Assembly (NCBI RefSeq): GCF_027744825.2
Contig: NC_071340.1
Coordinates: 11,978,001 to 12,042,000, forward strand
DNA: 64,000 nucleotides
Source: Synchiropus splendidus
Taxonomy: Eukaryota; Chordata; Actinopteri; Syngnathiformes; Callionymidae
Direction: 5' to 3'
The position numbers and the translations under genes are program-made. Numbering within the stretch: the first letter of the stretch is position 1; each line of letters begins with the position of its first letter. Shown here piece after piece: positions 25,320 to 34,373 of the stretch. The notes under the pieces are model-generated. The model made no database searches. It saw nothing but the letters and a program-made list of their open reading frames with translations, and was not told where the DNA came from.

Positions 25320-25760
25320 TCTCTTGAGGCGCGGTCTGAAATCAGTAATGCAGCGAGACTTCAGCCACTTGCCCTCTGTATGTAGGACATTCTCTGTGTT
25401 AAGCTTAAAATTGTGTAGAGCGAAGTCACCGCTGCGGCTCTCCGCCTGTGAGCAGGTCATATTTTAGCGTCTCACTGTGAGACACTTGCGGAACATGTGG
25501 CTTCTGCTGGGATCAATCCATCCAGTCGCAGGGCAATCTGTCAAAGCAGGAGATCACTGTCTCTCCCTTTGTGCCTGAACTTCACCGTGTGAGGCCTGGA
25601 CATGGCTGCGATTTATTTTCCTGACCATAATAAGCGCGGCAGAATCGTAATTGTGCCGTCATTGGAAGTTAGACGATAACAGGTCGATCAATCAAATGAA
25701 TGTGCAATCTCTGGCTGCCAGTTTACAGCCTGGTTAATGAGGTAGATATTGGCCCAACGT
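25320..25760. other. Intronic stretch of high complexity, candidate conserved non-coding element
   Basis: No repeat, no ORF, balanced base composition, and several clustered homeodomain-like TAAT/ATTA and CAATCA words (GAATCGTAATTGTG, CGATCAATCAAATG). It stands out from the repeat-laden surroundings. Conservation cannot be judged from one sequence; this is a pointer only. Confidence 0.2.
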
Positions 25761-27021
25761 CTTAACAACCCTAAAGTTACTTTAACTAATGACAGGAGAA
25801 GAAGGAGCCGGAGCGATTCATGAGCTGCACGTCCACTGCACCGTGGCAATTCACTGTTATTAAATTCCTCTTTGGGGGCTTAGTACTCACCAGGCAGTTT
25901 GAGTATTACCACAAGATTATCCAGAATCTGGTGGTCTGAGGGGTTAACAATTGAGTCGTTGTGCTAAGGGCTACATTCAAAACAATGGAGGTAAGTTGAG
26001 TAAAATGTTGCCATAAAGTTCATTCACAGAAATATCAAAATGGGATCCAAACCTAAACCCCAGCTATCAACTGCCTATGTACATTTACTGAAAGTAAAAT
26101 GCTGGAGATGGTCGTGACAGGGTGAGCAACCATTCTTTCATTGGTTATTCCTAATTAATAATGTAATCGCCCAAGTGTCCAGGGGGTGACAAGCCATCTG
26201 AACATTTTAATATTTCATCAAGGACTGTGGCAACTGCCCAATGATTCAAGCTGCGAGGAGAGTTTATCACCGATAAAGTCAAAGAAATGGAACCAGAAAA
26301 CGCATTTATGAAGGTTCTTGTTGATGGCAATGTGTTGACAATGAACTCAACGGCTGGGTTTGACAAGACTGTCCACTTGGAAGCCATAGCAAGAGCCAAG
26401 AATATGATGATATATTCAGTGCCAGGTAACATGGAATCTCAGGCTCTTCACGGAAAAGCAGGTAAACAAATCTAGGCTAGAACTATCACCGTCACTGACC
26501 AGACCAGATTTACTTTCGACCACCATTGGCCACAACAGGTCAATAAAAGCTGAAAGAAGCAAGTGGCAATGACAAAGAAGCTCCAGGAAATGAAGGCAGA
26601 GGGACGCATTTTCCTCCTACCAAAGGTGAGAGGTGAGTTCCAAGATGGTACATGGCCAATCCACCAAACTCCAGAGGAGGCAAATCATGCCCACTGCCAC
26701 ATAATGGAAAGGAAGATGAGCAACAGTGAGGAGCAATGACAGAGACCTACATGATCAGAAACCTTCTGAAGTTGTCAAGTAATGGCTACAAACGTTAATG
26801 GTTCACTCATATTCTTAAACTCATCTGTGCTCTTGCTGTGTGCAACAATCCCCAGTCCAGTTTACTTACAGGACTCCAGAAATCAAAATGGACGTCAATA
26901 ATAAACACCTCAAGCTGCCTGGGACAAGAATATATATTAAAAAGGGGACAAACTTATAAGAGCTATTCTTTTCTTTGCTTGAGATGGAAGAGCCAATGTA
27001 CGTTTGAAGTGGGATTGAGTG

Positions 27022-27041
27022 TTTTTTTTTTTTTTTTTTTT
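27022..27041. repeat. Poly(T) run, 20 nt
   Basis: Uninterrupted T run in inferred intron 1; no attached retroposon body recognised. Confidence 0.9.
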
Positions 27042-27547
27042 GTAATTTAAATAAGCACTAAAATCTGTTTGCTTGCACAGTTTCAACTTGCAGCGGAAAG
27101 CCAATATTCAGGCAGAATCCAGGTGGAGCACATGCAAGGTTCGGACCCCACGATCACATTATAATTCTCACCAATTCCATCAACTTCCAAGCTTTAGTTG
27201 TCGAGCTACTGCCAGCAGCAGATAGGAGGTAAATCATTCTGCAACAACACTGTAAAATTGTGAATAAGAACCAATCCAACCTTCCTCCAGAGGGTGTATG
27301 GTCGCCATGCTCGGAAAAATCCTGCATCCTAGAAGGACTTTATCATTAGAAATATTCCGAAAGCAGCATGAACCCAATGTTTTCTCCTGCTCAGAGATGA
27401 TATCTGAGATGATGACAGTAATATGTGATAAATTGTGATCCACAACCTCAAATGGTCTAAAACTGTCCATCCATGATGTTTCAAAACTGAAGACTAGTAA
27501 TAGAAATTTAAAAAAAACAACCAAGAACTACCAAGTACATGGAACTG

Positions 27548-27668
27548 AGTGCTACTTGTTTGCACTGGGAGAGCCATAAAGGTGAGGTGCGACTTGTTAC
27601 CCACCAGACGGAGCCTATAGGACCAGCCTCTTCAAACATTTTAAAGTCGCAAAAGACAAACATGTTGT
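27548..27668 (+). repeat. Local duplication, copy B (mate at 24684-24840)
   Basis: Direct-orientation match to 24684-24840: TGCTACTTGTTTGCACTGGGAG, AGCCATAAAGGTGAGGTGCGACTTGTTACCC, CCAGCCTCTTCAAACATT, GACAAACA. By eye roughly three quarters of aligned positions agree. Confidence 0.6.
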
Positions 27669-28451
27669 TGAAATGTATTGACTATTTCAAAAGAGAAGGT
27701 GGACAGAATGCTGTCTTGAAAGAGTTTTGTTTCCATTTTATGTACAACCAGTGATCCATGACGTCTTGAACCGAGTAACAAGAATAATTTAGAGGTTTGG
27801 ACCAGTGAGATTGCTCCGGATTATGTGCACCCACTACCACCTTGCGTTCTCATCTCATCTTGCAAGACACGTCTCTCCTGCGCCACCTCCCCCACAGCGC
27901 CTATATGGCACAGACGGACACACACGCAGCTCATAACTAAACAACAGTGCCACACTTTGCCGGTGGTTGTAGAATACATAATCCTCATGACACTATTGAT
28001 TCGCATTGTCTTAAAGTGACAAAGCCATAAAGCCGGAGGCAGAATCTCGGAGGAAAATGCGTCTGTCAAGCACCGCAACATCATCCTGAACCACCTGTTT
28101 TGCGCAAGCTCACGGAGAATTTGGGGGAGACGAGCGGCGAAATAAGAAGCCCAGATCGAATAGTTAACGCTTTCATTATAGAAGGACAAATGGCTTTTCA
28201 GATCCGTGAGGAAGACGCATTAAGAGAAGTCGGTGTTCATGGCAAAGTTCCAGGAGCACAATGGCGCATTCATGGCTGAAGGCAACCGAAATCTAGCAAC
28301 TTCTAATTCAATGTAAATGGTTTAGTATCGGGTGAGGACATGGACTAGATCCAGCTGTGTCCTCTGAGCAGGGACAGGATTGTCCAGAGCTCTCATCTGT
28401 TTCCAGAGAGACCGTGGTGATGGAGAAGGGGAGGAAAAAACGCAGCAACTC

Positions 28452-28453
28452 AC
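28452..28453 (-). other. grid2: Splice donor of grid2 intron 1
   Basis: On the minus strand the exon ends CACATTG and the intron begins GTGAGTTGC, a near-perfect vertebrate donor. Phase 1 splitting of the HIG glycine codon fits the delta receptor gene structure. Reading through the donor in frame gives a low-complexity tail unrelated to the receptor, which supports splicing here. Confidence 0.82.
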
Positions 28454-28541
28454 CAATGTGGATGATCGAATCCGCGAGCACCGACTTCCATTCCTGGCTC
28501 CAAAAAACGCCAACCAGCAACAAGGCAGTGATAACTTTCAT
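28454..28541 (-). CDS. grid2: First coding exon of an ionotropic glutamate receptor delta subunit, probably grid2 (partial gene)
   Basis: Seen: reading the minus strand, an ATG at 28541 opens 29 codons plus one base. The peptide has a charged start (MK), a hydrophobic core (ITALLLVGVFW) and then ADSIIHI, which together look like a signal peptide with the mature N terminus just after the Ala. The exon stops after the first base of a Gly codon and is followed at once by GTGAGT (28453-28448), a consensus donor in phase 1. An in-frame TAA lies 33 nt upstream (28577-28575) with no other ATG between, and position -3 is A, so this start is well supported. Known: delta receptors GluD1/GluD2 begin their mature chain with ADSIIHIG; GluD2 (GRID2) is a postsynaptic organiser at parallel fibre to Purkinje cell synapses that binds cerebellin-neurexin complexes through its N-terminal domain. 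Inferred: the signal peptide has the same 30-residue length up to HIG as mammalian GRID2 and shares its WS..W.S pattern, whereas GRID1 is shorter and lacks it; so grid2 is favoured over grid1. The remaining exons lie beyond position 1. Confidence 0.82.
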
Positions 28542-29300
28542 GTTGTCAGCGCGGATTTCCCCGTTGTTGTTTTTTTAAAGAAAAAAAGTAATACCACAAC
28601 ACGGCTGGTTGAAATCCGGAGGGTGGAGGGCTTCTTTTTTAGTCCATCTGAGGGAAGCAGAAGGAAATTCCGGGTGAACGTTCCCGACTGTGATGCTGCT
28701 CTGCGTGGGAATCGAAGCGCAGAATCCCGGGGAGTCACGGAGCCAACATCGAACCGTAGTCTGGGCGGAGGATCCGATGGGAAGGATGCGAGCGCATCTG
28801 TGAAATAGCTTCTAAAAAAGCAGGTCCGCTTGGACTGACCGGTGATTCCCGACCTAGGCGACGCAGCCTCCCCCTGCACCAATCACCAGCGCATCCTCAG
28901 AGGAGCGAGCCAGCCAGCAAAACTTCCATTTTCCCATCAGCACCTTTGGTTTTCAAGTCTTTCTCTGCCTCCCTCCAGTCGACCACTTGCTGAACCAGTT
29001 CAACTTGAAGCAAGCGCTGGCAGAGCCGTGTCACATGGCGTGTGGCTGATGGATGTAATCCACAACTGTCCCTCGTTTCCAACACAGGAGGGCGAGAAAC
29101 GCGTCTGGAATCTTCTGCTCTGCGTCAGCGACCGGGAGAACAATTAAGCAATGATGCGCGCAACGACGCTCCGCGGCTCCGCGCTCTGTATGCGGCTACA
29201 CGCGTCAGCCCGCACCGAGTCTGATGAAGAGGAGGAAGCGAGAGAGAGAGAGAGAGAGAGAGGAGGAGGAGGAGGAGGAGGAGGGAGCAGCTATGGGGAT
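28542..29300 (-). promoter_or_regulatory. grid2: grid2 5' UTR and probable CpG-rich promoter region
   Basis: The sequence immediately upstream of the exon 1 ATG is clearly richer in G+C and CpG than the rest of the window, most densely at about 28660-28880 and 29150-29230 (many CG dinucleotides, e.g. GCGCGCAACGACG and CTCCGCGGCTCCGCG). It ends in a long purine tract (29236-29286). I see no convincing TATA box placed to decide a start site, which fits a dispersed CpG-island promoter. The exact transcription start, and whether there is a separate 5' non-coding exon, cannot be told from sequence alone. Confidence 0.5.
29236..29286. repeat. (GA)n-(GGA)n purine tract in the grid2 upstream region
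   Basis: An uninterrupted GA run (about 29240-29262) passes directly into a GGA run (about 29262-29285). On the grid2 coding strand this is a (TCC)n(TC)n polypyrimidine tract roughly 700 bp upstream of the ATG. Such tracts can adopt triplex or single-stranded structure and bind GAGA-type or polypyrimidine-binding factors; any role here is inference. Confidence 0.85.
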
Positions 29301-29792
29301 CAGCCGAGGCGTGCACCGACTGTCTGGCATCACCTTTTGAGTCAGAGATGTGAAGCTGCAGTCACAGAGAAGAAGAAGGACATGATCCGCGACTGGAGCT
29401 CGGGAGCAGTTGCGCTTTTTCGGATCTGGGTCATCAATTCATTTGGAATTTCTCTCCTTTGGCCGATGAATCGAAAGCCACAGCTTCCCTTTCATCTGCC
29501 GCGTAAAACGATATGACAGGAGTCAAAGAGAAAAATGACAAACTTGAAACGACTGAGAGGGGAAAAACAGATCCTCAGAGTGAGTGAAATATGGAATGAT
29601 GGTGGAGAAACCCTTTTTGTCCTGGTGGTTCAATACTTGTCAAGTTATTGGGTACTTGAGATGGTATTTCAAAACATGTCCCTGAATTGTGACGAAGCAA
29701 ACAAAGGGTTTTTATTCAGTTGCTGGAAACCTACAAAGTCGACCTGCTGGTGATTTCAGATTTTGGAAGGGCCAACTCTCCACCGAGGAGAG

Positions 29793-29925
29793 CAGGGGTT
29801 GGCACTTACATTTACCTCAGGGGCCACATTACATGCTGTGACAGTGGTGAGGGGCCGTCATGTCAACTGACAGAATAAAAACACACTTAAATATAACCTA
29901 AATGTTGTTACTAACACCTAATAAA
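29793..29925 (+). mobile_element. hAT-derived repeat fragment (CAGGGGTT...TCAGGGGCCACAT)
   Basis: The segment begins CAGGGGTTGGCAC and continues TCAGGGGCCACATTACA, then an A-rich tail with AATAAAAACAC and ATAACCTAAATG. This order is that of a common fish hAT-derived family whose left end is CAGGGGTGTCAAAC...CAGGGGCCACAT. The right inverted end is not seen, so it is a 5' fragment. Confidence 0.4.
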
Positions 29926-30572
29926 ATAAGGAAAAGTCGCGTAACGCCAAATCATATGGCAAAACAACCTGTACTGCAATGGTCTATACACTTTCGTTCT
30001 CATTGTAAATCATAAATATATTGCAGTATATGTGTCGCAGAATTGTGGGGGAAAACATGACACTGAGGTGCTTTATTGTAAGGTATTTTGTCAATATATT
30101 TTATTCATCTATTTTGAGGTACATACTGTTTAGCTTAGCTGATCGTTTTAATTTCAAAAGAAAAAAAGGACGGAGGAAAGAAAACAAAGACCTAAAAAAG
30201 CGGAGTTGTGTTAAGAATTCAAGTGGTCATAAATGATTAAAAAAATAATAATTTGAAGCGTGTATAAATCCTTTGCCCACCTCTTAACTAGAATATTGCT
30301 TTCCTTCATCCAAAGCAGTGATAAATGAAGAATCACTAAATGTCACCAGCAAATGAATGGGCAGCGTATTCCATTCTGACATCTGGCATGTTCAATATTC
30401 TGTTAAGGGCTGATCGCAAGCAAATCATTCCAAGCCGAAATCTTGCTATCATTCATGCCAGGATTTATGTTCTTAGGAGAACACTGGAAATAAAATGAAA
30501 ATAAAAAGTAAAATAAAAGCAGATCATGACAGACTCATCATTTCCAGTCTCCTCTGGTACTGCATCGTACCG

Positions 30573-31470
30573 TACAGTGGTGCCTCCGTTTTCGAACGTC
30601 TCGGACTTCGAACAAATCGGAATTCGAACAAAAATTTCTAGATTTTTTTTGCTTCGGATTTCGAATGAAAATTCAGAACTCGAACGCCCCCGCAATAAGC
30701 CTGACTGTTTTTTCTTCTTACTGAGGTGTAAAACCTTTCACAGGGGAGGTGCTCGCTCTCCACACCTCCGAGGCTGGAGCGCTCACTCCAGGGTTTGATG
30801 TCCTGTTGTGGGCTGGAGCTGGGACAGGGATGAGGCGAGTCTGGGACAGAGCGTTACTTGGTTTATGACTTTGTCACAGCCAAACTGCACAGAAGCGCAC
30901 ATTCAGAGCTGGACACGCACCGGGCACCTCTTCACTTCTGGAGAGACGTCACTCACTCGGCAACCCCTCCCACATGCAGCGGCCACACACATAGAGGAAC
31001 AGTGCACCTGCAGCAGACACTCTACATTCACTCCTACAAAAGCCCGTTTTAAGGCTTGGAACGCATTAGTTCTTTTTCCATTAATTCTCCTTTGTTCTTC
31101 GATGCTCCTCCACATCAAGAGTTGAGTTGAGGTGGCTCGGGCATCTGATCCGGATGCCCCCTCGACGCCTCCCTGGCGAAGTGTTCCGGGCATGTCTTAC
31201 CGGGAGGAGACCCCGGGGAAGACCCAGGACTCGCTGGAGAGATTATGTCTCCGGTCTGGCCTGGGAACGCCTCGGGATCCCCTGGGAAGAGCTGGAGGAG
31301 GTTTGTGCGGACCGGGGAGTTTGGGCTTCCCTGCTCCAAATGCTGCCTCCGCGATGCAACCCCGGATAAGCGGTAGAAGAAGGTGAAGGTGAAGATTCAG
31401 ATGTCGAACAATTCGCTTCTCGAACAGCCGTCTGGAATGGATTGTGGTGGAGAACCGAGGTACCACGGTA
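30573..31470 (-). mobile_element. TA-flanked TIR element (pogo/Tigger-like ends), copy 2, with nested LINE
   Basis: The left end reads TA-CAGTGGTGCCTCCGTTTTCG and the right end, in reverse complement, TA-CCGTGGTACCTCGGTTCTC, so both inverted ends survive. The body is the reverse complement of the copy at 19021, lacking about 120 bp of it. Between about 31112 and 31387 it is interrupted by a LINE 3' end; the host sequence resumes with GATTCAGATGTCGAACAATT, matching copy 1. Its position about 2 kb upstream of the grid2 exon puts it just outside the promoter region. Confidence 0.7.
31112..31387 (+). pseudogene. Nested RTE/Rex3-like LINE 3' end (C-terminal ORF fragment)
   Basis: The plus strand encodes an 80-residue frame (31127-31369) containing RWLGHLIRMPPRRLPG, GRPRGRPRTRWRDYVSGLAW and EELEEVCADRGVWASLL, the conserved C-terminal tail of fish non-LTR retrotransposon polyproteins, then a stop in CCGGATAAGCGG and a short (GAAGGT)n end. 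Known: 5'-truncated insertions with short tandem-repeat 3' ends are typical of RTE-clade elements such as Rex3. The fragment has no RT or endonuclease and is dead. Its G+C content is far above the surroundings. It sits inside the DNA element at 30573-31470 and is therefore younger than that insertion. Confidence 0.7.
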
Positions 31471-32229
31471 TATCATCACATCATGACCTTTTCCATCAGG
31501 GATTGCCACAAGTCCTCCTAATCCACCTTAGCCTCTCTTCATCATCCTCCCTCGTCACAACTCTTCATTTCTTCCTTTAACTCCTCCTCTTCACCTTTCC
31601 TGTAACCTAATATCCCCTCCACCTTCAACACCTGATCCACCATCCTCATTGGACATGTTGGTTTGAGTACACCATCTATTTCTTACAGCGAAAGAAAGGG
31701 TAGTTTCCCCCCAAAATGAATAAAGATCCTAAACCTTCTCCTCATTGGAACAAACTGCCCTGAAAGTCTTCCTGCTCACACCCTGCCTCCTCTGCTCCTC
31801 TCATGCTTTCTGAAATATTTTCTTCATTTAAATGTTCTTCATTTCAAAGTTCAAAAACCGGAACAGTGGCTCTCCGCTTATTAACATCTGGTTCAGGTAG
31901 GGTTAGTGGAGAACTGTCGACTCTGGTTTGGGAACATTTTGTTCTTTCTGTCAGAGCACTGAAATGTGATGTTATCAAGTGTGACCCAAGAGCAGATTGG
32001 CAAGGTCGAGTGTAGTGTAGTTGCTTTCACTGCTCATCCATTAGGTTCCTAATCTAAAAAAAAATGCTCATTTTATCTGCAGTGAAGCTCTGATGCATGG
32101 ATGTGTTCATTAGCCGGAGTAGAGTGTCTGTTAAGCTTTATATAACATGCTTTTTTTTTGGTTCATAGATCAAAAAATGGTCACGTAATTTACCGTCTAC
32201 TTTCCCTCCATGCTTGCCCTCGACAGGAT

Positions 32230-32241
32230 TTTTTTTTTTTT
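32230..32241. repeat. Poly(T) run
   Basis: Short simple T run with no attached element. Confidence 0.7.
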
Positions 32242-32269
32242 TACATTTGTGCGCATTTCTGCTGTTAAC

Positions 32270-32900
32270 CCTCTTGGCTTCCTTTTGGAGTCGACTCCCT
32301 GGGGCCCCCTAATCTGGCCCAGGCTGTGGATTAGAGATTAAGAGGTTGGAAACCTCAGATTATGATTGGACTGTTTTGTACGCATTCAAGGAAGGAGGGA
32401 TTAATCCGGCGGTGATACTAATGCCGTGAAAGATGCTCTCACTTCTTCCTTTTTTTTGAAGCTATTGATTCCACCTAAGTTCCACCGGCGTGGAAGAAGA
32501 ATGTTGCGTGTTAAGCCCTTGATCATGAGCGACAAAAGCGCCAGGACGGGAGCGAGATCAATGAATTAAAGATGACGTGAAAGATAAAAACGCTAGGAAA
32601 GGCATCTCCTGCATGAAGATGGAGCCTGATGATTGACTTGTGAACGCTGTGGAACGTACGCCAATATTGGTGAGTCTCGCTGGCGTGGAGCTCAAAGCGA
32701 TGATCAGAGCGCACTGTAGCACCGCCGCCAATGTCGTAATTGAACGCAACTTGACCGGCTCCACCCCTTTATCTTTCATCCTGATTGCTGCAATACCCAG
32801 GCAATGAATATATCAAGCAACCGCCATCACACTCTTGACCTTTGCGCGAGGTTCATTCCTCAGGCCGCGCGGCGATAGCTCCGTCCCGGGGAAACCTGCA
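32270..32900. other. Upstream stretch of high complexity, candidate regulatory element
   Basis: About 4 kb upstream of the grid2 ATG. No repeat; contains words such as GGGATTAATCCGGCGG (bicoid/Otx-type TAATCC), CCAATATTGG (palindrome) and CTTGACCTTTGCGCG (nuclear-receptor-like). The function is inference from composition and position only. Confidence 0.2.
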
Positions 32901-34346
32901 CAATCTCAGCTGACTTAGTTACCTGGCTCACTGAGTAATCCTGCTGGATGCTAGTTTCTAGAAGCAGGTGTCAGAATGTAGGCCACAGCGCATAAATCCT
33001 AAGCTGATATTCATTGCCATTTCCTCCTCGAATAAAGACTGAGGCAGTAATAATTTAAATTGTTGCAAGTTTAATCTTTTTTTTTTTTCCTTTTGTTCCA
33101 GAATCAAGTTCAACTCAGTTCACCTGAGACATTTTACGGAGATTAAAATGTATTCTGTTACGTCCCTTTATGAGCCGCAGTACTATAGTGAACTTGTTTT
33201 CTATGACCACTAAAGGTGCACTTCTTTTTATTGACCCCACGTTGTCATCCAACGTGCATTCATCTCGGAAAAAAACAAACAGCAGCCTCATGACTGACTT
33301 GGGGTTTGTAATTAGAAAGAGATGTAAATACTCAATAATTATCACTAGCTCAGTGTTAAAACAGCTGCACACTCACATATTGTTTCTATGAAGACTATAA
33401 AGCAAAATTTAAACTTGATGCCAACAAACATATCTAAAACCTTCTTTTTCACACCCACCACTGTTTCCCTGACAACCATATTCTGAGATGAAAGGTCAAT
33501 TTGGACCTCTTAAATGACCAGAAAACCACCCACGAAACAATAATAAAAACAGGGTCAGTGCAAGAGGCAAAAGATTGGGTGGTTAAATACAGATTTTATC
33601 AGTTTATGAAATAGATGACACCATTTCAACAATGAACCTTGAAAGGCAATTATCGATCGGTAATGGCAAAGGTCTGTGAAATGTCCTTTGATTGGAGCAG
33701 TAGACAGCCATGTCATAACACTGTAATTACTCCATGTAATGCACATCAGTGGTCCAATGACAAGGCCACGTGGCACCCAACTTTGCAGGCTGGCACAATC
33801 AAGGCGAAGAATTTATAAAGTGAAGAAGTCCAACATCTGAAAAACAGCATACGTAGGAATGCGAACTTGGAGTGGAACTGTAACCTGATTTAGCCACAGA
33901 GCGATGACTCCTCCATCATGTCCAAATGCAGCTGTGAGAGATGCAAACATTGAAAATGAAACTGCGGATATCAATGACATTTTCTCAAATATTCATAATG
34001 GTGGTGTTCCTGTTCCAGCAAAGCCATCTGGAGCTACAAATCTTATCATGTATTGGTCATTATTCTCTTGAGAGAAGTGAGAAGAAAGTCCGAGACTCGC
34101 TGTGGTTGCAGGGCATTCACCGCCTGCAACTGCAGCTGATCACTGCCACGGATGAGTTCAAGCATCAATGGATCGTAAAGTCTTCGATAGTGTGCCTTTG
34201 TTTTGTTTGCCAAGTTGATTTTAGGATAAGCGACGCTAGCTAACAGCTAGCATGTCTGTTAGCACAGTGCCTGGCTGTGGTTGTTGTTCCAGCAGGAGAT
34301 TTGTTACTAAAAATGTCTAATGTCGTCTATCAAATGAGACCTTTTG

Positions 34347-34373
34347 AGCAGATAGAGATAGATAGATAGATAG
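34347..34373. repeat. Short (GATA)n microsatellite
   Basis: About five GATA units with one GAGATA interruption. Confidence 0.85.

Larger units (their letters stand above)
1..28453 (-). other. grid2: Inferred grid2 intron 1, 5' part (at least 28 kb)
   Basis: Inference from the donor at 28453 and from the absence, on the minus strand to the left, of anything I recognise as the second delta-receptor exon (the AIFDE...EVF stretch of the amino-terminal domain). Very long first introns are known for GRID2 in other vertebrates. The interval contains repeats listed separately and no second exon that I can see. A short alternative exon could easily be missed by eye. Confidence 0.6.

Noticed and set aside
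28308..28541. Reading the grid2 first exon as a 77-codon single-exon gene
   Set aside because: The frame after ADSIIHIG runs through a perfect splice donor into sequence unrelated to glutamate receptors; the coding part stops at 28454.
28380..28808. 142-codon plus-strand frame over the grid2 start region
   Set aside because: It is antisense to the receptor exon and lies in G+C-rich DNA where stop codons are rare; no recognisable domain.
31500..31810. Antisense LINE relic suggested by pyrimidine-rich blocks
   Set aside because: No readable RT or endonuclease motif on either strand; too diverged to call.
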